Positions 43,415 through 54,986 of a stretch of 64,000 nucleotides of DNA are shown piece by piece; position 1 is the stretch's first letter, and every line of letters begins with the position of its first letter. Position numbers and translations under genes: made by a program. The stretch covers positions 23,409,452 through 23,473,451 of the forward strand of contig JARWKL010000014.1 of the NCBI GenBank assembly GCA_029961685.1, given 5' to 3'. The notes under the pieces are model-generated. The model saw nothing but the letters and a program-made list of their open reading frames with translations. It was not told where the DNA came from and ran no database searches. The stretch comes from Aristolochia californica. Taxonomy: Eukaryota > Streptophyta > Magnoliopsida > Piperales > Aristolochiaceae.

Positions 43415-44090
43415 CAGCAACAACTCATTCTACATTTTTCAGCAGAAACTCTTCCAACCAGTAACAGTTATATGACTCTAATTAACAACAAAGTCTGTTC
43501 TAGATTAACAACAGTAAGATGAGACGAACCAAAGTAAACTGAGGATAAACCAGGAAGATTAATGCGATACAAAGCCAGCAAAGAACAACAACATAGAACC
43601 TTCCAAAGATAAGCAACATTGATTTAGGCTGATCAATATAGCCAGATAAGCGTATAAGTTGCAAGATAATTTTTGAAGATAAATGGCATGGACAAAAACG
43701 CAGATAGCCTGGTGGAAATAGAGATAGCCGACCAGCCTCTATAATTGGAAAACCATCAACTGCAACGAAGTAGCAACAACATTCAAGATGACATCAACCC
43801 AGATGTGAGATAAGACTAGAAATCAGCAGCGTTAATAGCTTCTAGAATAACACGAATGAGAGCCAGGCAGCACCAAAAAATGTAATTTGTCAATCACTTG
43901 AAACAACGATAAGAATCCAAATGCAACCAATAACCTTCCAATAATAATGATGCCAACAGATGATTGGTAAACCAGCCAACAAATGATTGGTAATGACAAC
44001 AAATTGAATTTGTAGTTGTTAACATAGAGTGAAGTGGTTAAAAAATCAAATTTCCAATGGTAAACCTAACCACCTAGCTAACACATTTTA
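43415..44090 (-). mobile_element. internal segment of the family C element, part 3
   Basis: No gene. Resumes the family C element after the family B insertion. A-rich, with repeated ACCAGCAACAAC and GATGATTGGTAA phrases. No primer-binding site or 5' LTR is found before copia coding sequence appears near 44100, so the 5' end of this element is lost. Confidence 0.55.
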
Positions 44091-44099
44091 GAAAATACA

Positions 44100-44955
44100 T
44101 GGGAGTGCCAAATTGGGTTACTTCTAATCAAGCTTCAACTCCCATTTCAATCAACTTTGAAGGCAAACAAGCCACCGCAAATGAGGATTTTAAATTACTC
44201 CAAACCTACAGGATGTATAACATTCCACTCCCAAAATGTGTCCACCTCAGATGCTATTGCTGCCACTATTGTTGTAGGCTTGTTCACTACTACCTCTCAC
44301 TCTTCATCTCTTTGGATTATTGACTCTGGAGCCTCTGAACATTTGATGGATAGTATTAATCTTTTGACCTCGTTATCCTCTCATAAAAAAGATAAATTTG
44401 TTTTCACAGCAAATGAATCTCAAACCAAGTTACACCTAATTTACACTTTTTTAGTTGGTTCCTTGAAATCAGCCTCTAGTTTACCTTGTGAGTTGCATTA
44501 GATAAGTAATCACCATAAAAGCACCTTTTTTACTTTTTCTACAATGTTAGCTAGAGTTCTTTTTCTTTAATTCACTTGATGCTTGGAGACCAATACAAGT
44601 TGCAAATATTACACTTATAGCTCCAACACAGTTGTATTACATCTACTACCCAGTTTCAACTACCATTTGCACCAACTTATGGGGAACCGTCCCCTAGGGT
44701 AATCATTATAATGTTATATTTATTGATGATTATATGTACTTCATGGATTGCTTTTAAAGAAAAAGTGCTTTGATGTTTTGATATTTTCAAGTGCTTTTGG
44801 TTACAACTTGATGCAATACTATTTCGATTTTACAAGGTGGCTATCGGGGGTGGTTAGGGTGAATATATCTCCCAAGCATTTCAAACATATCAACACAATC
44901 ATGGAATTATACACCTAATAATGCCCAACCCCTCGATGGGAAACAATTAACAATT
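44100..44955 (+). pseudogene. copia protease and integrase fragment, heavily decayed
   Basis: Protease active site text SLWIIDSGASEHLMDSINLL (44308-44367) is clear. After unreadable sequence, integrase pieces follow: YNVIFIDDYMYFMDCF (44710-44755) and EYISQAFQTYQHNHGIIH (44862-44915). The strand is plus; frames shift several times. gag, reverse transcriptase and LTRs are not seen. Confidence 0.75.
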
Positions 44956-46180
44956 GGTGATAACCTTGCAACCTGAATGTCCAACTCGACTCCCTTGCGA
45001 TTGAGTTATTTCCCATCCCCTACCATGATGGATAGTTGTCTATAGACAAAATTACATGGGCTCCCACTATGAACAAGCACTCATATGGTCTTTAGACTTA
45101 ATGAATCCATTAAACTTCATATTCTGCACTATCTTTGCTAGTGCATAGAAGGGCACGTTTGGACTATCCCCATCACTAGTTTTATCCAGCCACTCCTCTG
45201 TTGTGCGATCCTCGCCTTCCTCCACAAGGTACAAGTCAAGGTGAATTTGTTGTCGTAATGTTGACACATGCTAACGAGTCTCCCTCTCTTTAGAAATGAA
45301 TATCATGAATGGATCTTCTCAGGAAAATTTTGTTTGGTGGAGAGTTGTCCGTTGTACCCGAGCAAACACTTTGATCTGGTGCCTCAAATAACGTTGTTCA
45401 ACTATTCCCTTTACTTAATTGAAGCCTATCTTCCAATATTTAGCAATACTTTATGGTGGTGGTCATTAGGGATAGGGGCTAGAACTCACGAACCTTCAAT
45501 ATTATCTGTATTTCAGGACACTCGTAAAAGTACCAAATTTGGGTTTGTTCGAACTTTTCCATGCAATTTGCTAGTTTTTCACACTTAATGCTTCAATATG
45601 GAAGGATGATAGGAACACCTTTTAATCCTTCTCCATTTTGTAAAACAAAAAGAACTTCTTGACTTTGGTAGTCCATTTAGTTGGGTCCTCATCCACCTTA
45701 GACTCTGAAAATTGATTTGCATATACCGGGGCTAGATGGTACTAGCTTTACATTTGAATTTCAAGGACAATATTTTCTAGTGATCTCCCCTAAAAAAATC
45801 TAGTTGTGGTTCTTCATTGGTCCTCTCCTCACTCAATGCCTTCCTCCTTCGATTTTTTCGTCAAAATTTCTTTAGAGCAATTGCATCATGAAATATACGT
45901 GCATCATTCTCATTGACTAGAGTGTTAGCAATCTCCTCTAATTTTCCAAGCTAAACAATTAGCTATCAATTTGAGTGGTAGTTCTATCAATGCATGCACT
46001 TGACGCTCTTATTTGCTCATTTCATTTCTTGGGTGCCATAGAATTGACTCAATGGAGAGAAAAATAGATAGCGGGGGTGAAGCAATACTCTTATTTGCTC
46101 ATTTCTTTTCTTGGGTGCCATAGAATTGACTCAATGGAGAGAAAAATAGATAGTGGGGGTGAAGAAACCTATTGCTCCTT
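44956..46180. other. unassigned, probably decayed retroelement, with an 87-bp tandem duplication
   Basis: No reliable gene. A minus-strand frame at 45067-45267 and text running up to 46075 (MAPKK-like start, then acidic and polar sequence) faintly recall a Ty3/gypsy gag, but no zinc knuckle or polymerase is found. At 45999-46083 and 46086-46168 a block of about 85 bp (CTCTTATTTGCTCATTTC to ATAGYGGGGGTGAAG) is duplicated head to tail. Confidence 0.35.
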
Positions 46181-46181
46181 G

Positions 46182-46346
46182 TTGGAAGATGGGCCCAAGC
46201 CCACACGACCAAGAAAGGCTCACACATCCAAGTGTGTTATAAGATTGGCTTAAGCATCACATATCAAGAAGAAGGCCCATATGTCCACATAGTAATGGCG
46301 GGATGGTAAATAAAGACTCATTTTTTTCCCCGTGGCACCCGATTCC
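46182..46346 (+). repeat. truncated family A LTR fragment
   Basis: Starts GTTGGAAGATGGGCCCAAGC and follows the family A LTR for about 140 bp to GTAAATAAAGACTCA, then runs through a T7CCCCG stretch to the intact LTR at 46347. The homology breaks before the TATA box, so this is a broken older copy next to the complete element. Confidence 0.8.
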
Positions 46347-49300
46347 TGTTGGAAGATGGGCCCAAGCCCAAACAACCAAGGAAGACCCACATATCCAAGT
46401 GTGTTGGAAGATGGACCCAAGTCCATAAGACTAAGGAAGACCCACACATCTAAGAGATGTGGAAGATGGGCTCAAACCCACATATCAAGGAGAAGGCCCA
46501 GAGGCCCATACAATGATGGCAGGATGGTAAATAAAGAGTAATCTGATAGAGATGGCACAGATGTAATTAGTTTAAATGGTAAGGGTATTATTGTAATATT
46601 ATAGTTTCATTAATCTATAAATTGAGCTTCAGGGGAAGGGTTAGGATACCAAGTCCATAACCTCTTCTTCCTCTGGTTTTCTCCCAATGGTGTCTTTCTC
46701 TTTTTCTCCATAAGCTAAATCCATGAAGTCCTGAAAATCAACATGGTATCAGAGCATTGATTTTTCAGTACTTAGGTATATTTTTTAGAATTCCAGAAAC
46801 CCATTTTTCTTTTGCTTGTATCATTGTTTTATTCTTCATATTTGCTGGAACTTAATTTTATTTTTTATATTGTTACTCTTGGTTCTTTGGCCTCAAAATA
46901 ATCTCAATATTTTACCGATGATAGAAAAAATGAAGGAACAGATAAGAATCTCCTAAACAACAATTTTTTCCATTTTTTCATTATTGTCTGGTCGTCTTTG
47001 TTGCTGCGTGTTTGTATTGTTGATCGGCTAATTCCTTCTATCCATTGCTTTCTGTCGGAAGTTGTTTGGAACTTGATCCATCAGTATATCCAGCCTGGTA
47101 ATCCGAAGCCCTCTGTTGAATTTGCATGAAGCCAAGCCATTTGAAAGTCTCATGTTTGGTCATAGCCTTCTCCTGGTATTCTGCTGATCCAGCCCAAGAT
47201 CATCATCATATGCCAAACTTCCAGGACTCGGAGTTGGAATCGCTATCTCCAACATTATTTCTGGAAGGTAGATCATATTTCCAACAACCTTCAATCTCGC
47301 CCAGTAAATTGCCTTCAAGCTGGAATATAATATTTCTGGATTTTATTAGTGCTTTGTTATTCGGGTACTGGTTCTTATTTCAGAAAGTTCTCCACTGGAA
47401 GTTTTATTTTTCTGTAAGGTCACATCTAGACTGAATTATTTCCGAATAGCCTTCTCTGTTCAAAAGCGTGTTGTTGTTCTACTCTATTCGACTGATGGGG
47501 AAGACAACCCACTGTTGCCGATTTAAATTGTTTCCGGAGACAACGGACTTTGTACGATTCTCCACTTTTCTCGGCAATCTCAAGCACTGAGTTGTCGTCT
47601 CTATTTTTCTTTTGTCGCTGGCATTTCCATATCGAGATACAGATCCGTGAGCTTCCAAAATTTTTTATCTTCCTCTGTTGGATTGATTTATTGATTTTTA
47701 TTTAGATGAGTTTATTCTAGAAGTCATATTGCTCTGCTTCGTAAATTACTCTATCTACTCGGTTGGAGCTTAACTAGTAGATCGTGATTTTCTTGGATTT
47801 TCGTTGCTCGTTGATATCTCTGCTCTCGTCAAACCATTTATTTTCGAAAGTGTTGAGTTGGTTGGAAGTTTTTGGACTTTATCTTCAGAAGATATACGTG
47901 ATATACATACTGAGATATGGATCCCGTGAACTTCCAAATTTTTTTTATCTTCTTAAGTTTGAAAAGATCACAAATATGTTTTCAGAAACTCCTCTACCAT
48001 TCCAAAGATGATGGACTTCTTACTCGCCTTCTTATTTCGAATCGGCTATTGTTTCCTTTTTCTAGAAAATATCTGATTGTCGTCCATGATCTCTTGTTGT
48101 TGTCTCGTTTCTGCTTAGTGCCAGCTCTACTGTGGGGAAGAAGATGATTGTTGCCCATACAAGTTTCCTAAGTTAGGAAACCTGAATTAATCAGCGCCGG
48201 GCCAAGCCTGTTTCGACTGACACCTGGACCAGGCCGAGTTAACCTAGCAACCCCAGCGTTGTTCCCTTATGTTCTACCGAGTTAACTCGGACCAACTCGG
48301 GTCGAGACAACCCGGTACAGGTCAACCTGACTCGGGCCACTTGTTTTTTGCATCGATTATACGAATCCAGGTCCCAAGTTTTATACATATCTCTGCTACG
48401 ACTCGGCTATATTGATCTACTATTTGACTCGGCACGACTCAATATTTTTTCTCTGGTTGGATTCTTATTTTGAAGTATTGAAAGTTTATTCTTTGGTTAG
48501 CATATTATTTGGTACATATACTTGCATTGGATTATTTCATGGGTCCTTTTATAAGGTTTATTATTTTGGATCGTGTTATATGTGCTGGAAAATGGTCGTG
48601 TTATATTCAGCTGCAACTATTATGCCTCTTTGGATGAGACATTATTATTGAAGAAGAGGTGGCCTCAGTATCAATGAACCTACTACCCCCTGAATTGACA
48701 TTTATTACTCCCACCACTTGAGAGTTGTTGTCCTGTGGAGGGATACGCTGATGGAAGAGTTTTTTTACACTTCTAAGCATTGCATATAGACTCACTACCT
48801 ACAGAAGATAGGAGTGACACTACCTAAGAATAATAGGAGTATGCCCTACATCCAACATGGATTAAGACTGGAGTACGGAGCAATGTCATACGGTTTGGAG
48901 TGATTTTACTCTCAGTTATCTTATGCCTGTTGGGCCTAATGGAAGTGACCACCAACGTGAGGGGGAGTGTTGGAAGATGGGAGGATTGCCATTATACAAA
49001 AAGATTTTATACATCATTTGCAGCAAGCTGAGAGTACATGATGTTCTCTCACCCCCAGCTTGAGGGGAAGTGTTGGAAGATGGGCCCAAGCCCACATGAC
49101 CAAGGAAGTCCCACATATCCAAGTGTGTTGGAAGATAAATCCAAGCCCATAAGACCAAGGAAGATCCACTCATCCAAGTGATGTGGAAGATGGGCCCAAG
49201 CCCACATATCAAGGAGAGGGCCCATAGGCCCATACAATTATGGCAAGATGGTAAATAAAGAGTAATTTGATAGAGATGGAACATATGTAATTAGTTAAGT

Positions 49301-49467
49301 TTTAGGGGTATTATTGTAATATTATAGTTTAATTAATCTATAAATTGAACTTAAGGGGAAGAGTTAGGATATCAAGTTCATAACCTCTTCTTCCGCTAGT
49401 TTTCTCCCAATGGGTGTCTTTCTCTTTTTCTCCATGAGCTAAATCCATGGAGTCCTAAAAATCAACA
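46347..49467 (+). mobile_element. gene-less LTR element, family A, copy 2, both LTRs present
   Basis: 5' LTR 46347-46743 and 3' LTR 49071-49467, both 397 bp, starting TGTTGGAAGATGGGCCCAAG and ending AAAATCAACA. Primer-binding site TGGTATCAGAGC at 46744-46755 is perfect. Polypurine tract GCTTGAGGGGAAG lies before 49071. The internal region has TTTCCTAAGTTAGGAAAC (48170) and the CCGAGTTAACTCGG palindrome (48287), but no gag or pol. Flanks ATTCC and CTTTC do not match, so there is no TSD: either one end is recombined or the copy moved with neighbouring sequence. Confidence 0.9.
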
Positions 49468-50574
49468 CTTTCGAACAGAACGGGATCACGGTATCTTCAA
49501 TCTCTAGAAATAGAAATAGGCACAACGATGGCATTTTCGTCCTCCCAAAGCTGCAACCCAGCTGGCGTTACCATCATGAGACAACAACTCAAATGAGAGA
49601 TAAGCCAAGAAATCAGTAATAGGTAGAGACAGCTCTTTGACTTTCTAAAAAACAACATCAACAATATTCTGGAACAGGCAACACCAGATAACAGCGATAG
49701 AGATAATCGTTTATATGTTGTAACTCGGAATAATGATAGTAAGTCTGATCAGAATTTGTGTCTCGGTATGGAAAGACAACGTTGATCTCAGATGATTGGC
49801 CAGATTGGCAGTAATGAAAATGGTAGCAACAGATTTTCTAGAGTGCGTCAGACCAATTTGATCCAGCAAAAAATTTTGTCCAGAGATAAATCACCGGCAG
49901 AGACCATTTCGGATAGGTAGTAGTGGAAAAAATGTTGGATGCTTGCTGAAAAGATAGCAACGAGAAGATCTCTCGGAGAATAGTGATATTTGGGCTCTGT
50001 TTGGAACAACATCGAGTTTCCAAAGATGAAGGTAGGATGGCAGAGGACTTCGATGGAAATTCCGAAGCTTGATGATGACAACAAGAGTAGGAGACAACCA
50101 GCGAGAACCAATAGGCTATATAGAACAAAATACAAAATCAAACTTTTTCTGTCTCTCCACGAGAAACAGAACCAAAGTCGTCTTCTTTGGTGACACAGAT
50201 GGTGTAACTTCTACCAATCCAGCTGGAGGTTCTCCCCATAACCAGAAACTCTCGACTGAAAGAAATTTGAAGTTTGGACAGAAAATTTAGAAAAAATAAC
50301 TATTATTTGCCAAAAAATGATGGAAAATTCTACCATGTAGCTTCAACTTCTCTTCCTCGCCCAATCACTATTAAGGATCATCAAGACTGGAAAATTCCAC
50401 CATGTATCTCTAATTGGAAAATTCCAAAACGTCACACAATCCTATTAGAAAGCGAGCAACAAAATTTAAAATTGAATTCCAACAACTATAAAAAAAAGAA
50501 CATCAATATGAGAAAAAAAAATTAATGGGTTTCTGGAATCCTGAAAACCATACTACGAGTCCTGAAAATCAATA
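49468..50574 (-). mobile_element. internal region of a gene-less element, minus orientation
   Basis: No gene. On the minus strand it follows a decayed primer-binding site (TAGTATCAGATT, 50585-50574) and ATTGATTTTCAGGACTC, the same post-site text as in family A elements. It is purine-rich on the plus strand. Overlapping frames near 49838-50141 (both strands) are shadows without motifs. Confidence 0.65.
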
Positions 50575-50585
50575 ATCTGATACTA

Positions 50586-50863
50586 TGTTGATTTTTAGGA
50601 TTTAGCTCATGGAGAAGAGAAAGACATCCATTGGGAGAAAACAAGAGGAAGAAGAGGTTATGGGCTTATGTCCTAACCCTTCACCTGATGCTCAATTTAT
50701 AGATTAATGAAACTATAATATTACAAGAGAAGAGACATAAATAGATAAGTAATTACATCTGCATACCATCTTTATGAGAAATCTTCTTATTTACCAATAT
50801 GCCACCTCTTGGATGTGTGGGCTTTCTTCCTTGGACGTGTGGGCTTGAATCCACCTTCTAACA
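50586..50863 (-). repeat. LTR (278 bp) with polypurine tract on one side and primer-binding site on the other
   Basis: On the minus strand it starts TGTTAGAAGGTGG directly after CTTGAGGGGGCG (50864-50878) and ends TCCTAAAAATCAACA before the primer-binding site. TATA-like text is TCTATAAATTGAGC near 50690-50703. Having both flanks internal means the LTR is shared by two element bodies (LTR-body-LTR-body), as after unequal recombination or integration of a one-LTR circle. Confidence 0.82.
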
Positions 50864-50939
50864 CGCCCCCTCAAGCTGGAGGAGAAAAAACGTCCTAAAT
50901 ATCCGACTTGCCACATATAAAAGATAGGATCTTAGACGT

Positions 50940-51851
50940 AATCGGTTTAATAAGAATATATGTGTTAATGGGCCCATGCCCATTTTAACTGCTATTGTGT
51001 GTCTTTGGCTGAGACATTATTATTGAAGGACTTCTCAGTTGCTGATTTTTGTGAGCATTGGCTATTCCGATGAAGAAGAAAGCACATGGTGGCCTCAAAA
51101 TATTATCTTTTGGGTAATTACCTTCTACTTCCTTAATTGATATTTATTAGTCCTACCATTTGAGAGAGGGTGTCTTATGGAGGGACACGGTGATGGAGGA
51201 GTTTTATTACACTTCTGAGCACTACATATTGACCCACTACCTATAGAAGATAGGAGTGTGCCCAACATCCAACATGAGTTATTTGACTGGTGTATGGAGT
51301 GATGTCTTACGGCTAGGAGTGATTTTACTCTTACCTAAATTATGCCAGTTGGGCCTCTTGGAAGAGGCCACCAGCTTGAGGGGGAGTGTTGGAAGATATG
51401 GAGGATTGCCATTTTATATGGGAAGATCCTATACACCATTTGTAGCAAGTTGGAAATTCATGTTGTTCTCTCAACCCCATCTTGAGGAAAGGTATTGGAA
51501 GATGCGCTGAAGCCTACACGACCAAGAAAGACCCACACATCCAAGTGTGTTAGAAGATGGGCTCAAGCCCGTAAGACCAAGGAAGGCGCACACATCCAAG
51601 AGATGTAGAAGATGGGCTCAAGGCCCACATAATGATGGCAGGATGGTAAATAAAGAGTCATCTCATAAGAGATAGTATTGATGTAATTAGGTTAACTTCT
51701 AGGGGCATAATTATAATATTATAATTTTATTAATCTATAAATCGAGCTTCAGGGGAAGGGTTAGGACATAAATCCATAGCCTCTTCTTTTTTCTGTTTTC
51801 TCTCAGTGGGTGTCTTTCTCTTCTCCATGAACCAAATCTTGAAAATCAACA
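50940..51851 (+). mobile_element. gene-less LTR element, family A, copy 3, 5' truncated
   Basis: Plus-oriented internal text (ATGGGCCCATGCCCATTTTA, GAGACATTATTATTGAAG) matching 38872-39100 begins abruptly near 50960, next to the minus-oriented LTR body. It proceeds to the first polypurine tract at 51372-51386 and a decayed second at about 51480-51492, then the 3' LTR 51493-51851 (359 bp), whose first bases are TATTGG instead of TGTTGG. It ends AAAATCAACA. Confidence 0.85.
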
Positions 51852-53535
51852 CTCCTCTCAAAAATTGACAAAACCAGTCTTTAACTTGATGTTTGATTCC
51901 TCTTGAAATCCCTTGAATCGTTCACTCTTATACCAGTTTTTAATCCCCTTTGATACTATCAGAGAAAGAAGAAGAGAGTGTTGGTCATGAAAAAGAAGAG
52001 AGACAAGAAGAAGAAGAAGAAGAAGAAGAAGAAGAAGAAGAAGAAGAAGAAGGAAGCACACCAAGAAGCTTGAGAGACACAAACTTGCAAGAGTTGGAGC
52101 TGAATGATCTCCTGTACTCATGCTCTATTTTCTTTTATTATTAGATATTTAACTCTATTTTCTTTTATCACTAGGAGATTTAATTGCAAGATGATTCTAA
52201 GAGCAAGTTTCTCCTTTACAATAGATTCCTTCCCATAATAAAGCAAGAGACTCCTTCTTCAATTGGAAACTAACTTACATCAATGCTTCTTCTTCAATTG
52301 AAACTAACTCACTTCAATGCTTCTTCTTCATTTAGAAACTAACTTATGTCAATGCTTCGGTAGACTTCTTCTTCATGCCCTTCTAACTAACACTCAATAA
52401 TCGCCCCCACCCCCGCAAAACAAAAAAATTAAAAAAAAAATTCCAACATTTGCCTTTGCACTACCAGTTAAGGTAAGGTCAAGGAACTACTCCATTCCTA
52501 TGCCTAAGCGAAGGAGAGGATCTTTGGACTCCCCTATAACATAGAGAATGAGTAAGGCTCTCTCATTGTGCAAGGAAACAAAAACAATATAGTTAAAAAT
52601 GAGGGGTAAATGTAATTTGCTCTCTTTCAGAGTAGGAGTAATCAAACCTAATGAATAGTCAAATGGTGAGAAACAATAAAAAAGCCTAGTTTTTTCACAT
52701 AATACATGAGTAAAGGTTGAAGAACTTAAATAGGACCACTAGATCAAAATTTTATTTTACAAGGAATTACTAACTACTTGAATAAAAATTACTAAAATTA
52801 AAATGGTTGATGAAATGAAAGATATAATTGAATAACCAATAAATCATGTTTGATTTTAAATATCATAGTGCTAAAATTTCTAAATTTTATTTTGTTCAAT
52901 TATAAACCTAATGTAAATTATATAATTGCATTTATAGCAATTTTATTTTTATTTTGCATTTAAGTCTCCTCTCAACAATTTCTCATTTTTATTTTTACAA
53001 TTTTGAAGGAACTAAAAGGCATGTAACCTTAATGGGGTATGGAGTCATGTAATCAACTCAAACATAATTAAATTATTAAGTAAGACACCATCATTGAAAC
53101 AAAAAAACCATTAATTACTTTAGATGAGTAAAGGTTGGGTTTGGGGTCTGGTCAAGTTTTAGCTCTCATAAATAGGAGCTTAAGTGATCATAGGGATAGT
53201 AAAAGTTACTCTCTAAAATCTAAATAATTGTTTATAAGAGGGAAAGGAGGGGGAGTCTCATAATTTATATATTTCCATAGATGTTATAATATAAAAAATT
53301 TATCAAGTGAAGTCCAGTCTATGGTGATCTATTTTTCTATGTAAAACAATTTTTCATGTTGGACTATTGAAATGGGAAGTTCAAATAGTGAGGTCAGGGA
53401 CACTTAATTCAATAAGGATGATAACATCATCCTAATTTATCTTGCTCAAATAGCCTCTAGAAAAGCAAAATTACTGCCCATTGAATGGAATTTCCTGTTC
53501 TCATTATATAATATATGAATAGGGTAGTTCATTTT
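51852..53535. other. AT-rich spacer with (GAA)n and a short tandem repeat
   Basis: No gene. (GAA)n with about 16 units lies at 52004-52052. At about 52254-52372 a unit of about 41 bp (CTTCTTCTTCAATTGGAAAC, TAACTTACATCAATG) is repeated three times. Beyond 52600 the sequence is AT-rich and without structure I could identify. Confidence 0.5.
52004..52052. repeat. (GAA)n microsatellite
   Basis: About sixteen uninterrupted GAA/AAG triplets on the plus strand. Confidence 0.95.
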
Positions 53536-54000
53536 TGTTGGAAGACACATCAAGGGCATTAAGGTAACAACCTTGCCCACCTCAAGGAGGTGGCATAAAA
53601 GGGTAATTAAGTATTATTCTCATATGGATGTCATAAGGGTATAATTATGTAAGATAATGTATGTCTACTTTTTGAAAGCTTGTAGCCCTAATAACATTGT
53701 AATCATTGTAACCTTCCTTCACAAACTATAAATAGAGGCTCAAGGTAAAGGGTAGAGCATTCAAGTATTTTTTTTTTCTCAAACCCATCCCTAGTCGTTC
53801 TCTTTTCTCCCAAGCTCTCTCGGCCTCCATATCTCTCTAGCCATCCCTCTCATTTTCTCTTCTTCTTTTTTTCTCTTAATTCATCTCCTCTTCTCCTTCC
53901 TCTCCTCTCTTTCACCCTCTACTTGAGGAAGAAATTTAAGATTTTGCTCTTATTTTATGTGTGTACCATGGTGGAAAAACTCTATGAGTCACTTTTGTGA
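53536..54000 (+). promoter_or_regulatory. LTR-like promoter region, single copy
   Basis: Starts TGTTGGAAGACACATCAAGG, carries a TATA box in ACTATAAATAGAGGC (53725-53739), followed by a long CT-rich stretch (53770-53930) as in plant LTR leaders or 5' untranslated regions. No second copy exists in the window and no TG...CA end or primer-binding site could be placed, so it may be an LTR remnant or a lost host promoter. Confidence 0.4.
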
Positions 54001-54210
54001 CTTGGATGAGTTGAATCAAATTGGTTAGGAAATGATATGAGTTTTACTTTAATCGGTCAAGTCAAATTTGGCTTGGCTCGACTCATAGTTTAGCTTAACT
54101 CACCTTGACACAATATTATAATCTAAACAAAAAACAAGATGAGCCACAAATTTCTATCTTGGGATATTGTGACTTGCCCTCCTACTATTCGACCTCTTGA
54201 GAGTAAATGA

Positions 54211-54986
54211 GTATTCTCCGTCAAGTTGCGTTTAAATAGATCGTTGGATAGGTACAAAGCCCGCCTCATGGCCCTCGGGAACAAGCAGGAATATGGGATT
54301 GATTATGAGAAAAAAATTACGCCGGTTGCCAAGATGACCACGGTCTGTACTATATTAGCCATTGTAGCCTCTCAGTCCTGGCTACTACATCAGATAGATG
54401 TGAATAATGTTTTTCTCCACGGTGACCTCCAGGAAGATGTATACATGAAGCTCCCCTCGGGTATGACTACCTCCTCTCTTGATCAGGTTTGCAAGCTTCA
54501 TCGTCCTCTATATGGGCTTAAGCAAGCCCCTCAGGCTTGGTTTGAGAAATTTCATGGCACACTTATTCTCAACAAGTTTACACAAAATCAGTATGATTCA
54601 TCTCTATTCTATTATAAGTCTGCCATGGGCATGGTCATTCTCCTGGTTTATGTGAATGACATCATTATTATTGGCACTGACTCTGAACTGATTACCAAGT
54701 TGTAACAGGTGCTACATACCACATTTCATATGAAGGATCTCGGGCAACTCACGTATTTTTTAGGGTTGGACGTACATCACAAATCCACTGGTATTTTCTT
54801 AGACCAACATAAGTATATTCAAGATCTTATTACGCTCGCTGGGTTGGAGGACACATCTTCGGTGGCTAGCCCTATGAAGATCAATGTCAAATATAGAAAA
54901 GATGAAAGGACTCTCCTTGAAAACCCGACTCTCTATTGCCATTTGGTAGGGAGTCTTATATATCTGACCACTACTCGTCCGGACGT
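54211..54986 (+). pseudogene. copia reverse transcriptase fragment
   Basis: Reads VFSVKLRLNRSLDRYKARL, then YGIDYEKKITPVAKM, LHQIDVNNVFLHGDL, YGLKQAPQAWFEKF, LLVYVNDIIIIGTDS, a stop at 54703-54705, then FHMKDLGQLTYFLGLDV and HLVGSLIYLTTTRPDV. It is a late, fairly well preserved copia family. The catalytic YVDD is changed to YVND, removing one metal-binding aspartate, and a stop follows 12 codons later. Sequence breaks off in TRPDV at 54986, where the tandem array begins. RNase H and 3' LTR are missing. Confidence 0.92.

Noticed and set aside
45067..46075. Ty3/gypsy gag on the minus strand.
   Set aside because: Only a faint resemblance at the start; no zinc knuckle, protease, polymerase or LTR could be found, so it is reported as unassigned.
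37053..49467. Coding frames inside the gene-less LTR elements (for example 38115-38378, 41539-41982, 47126-47434).
   Set aside because: They are not shared between copies in the same place, carry no gag or pol motif, and several fall in tandem repeats.
51950..52144. Acidic glutamate-rich protein of 64 residues.
   Set aside because: It is the translation of the GAA microsatellite.
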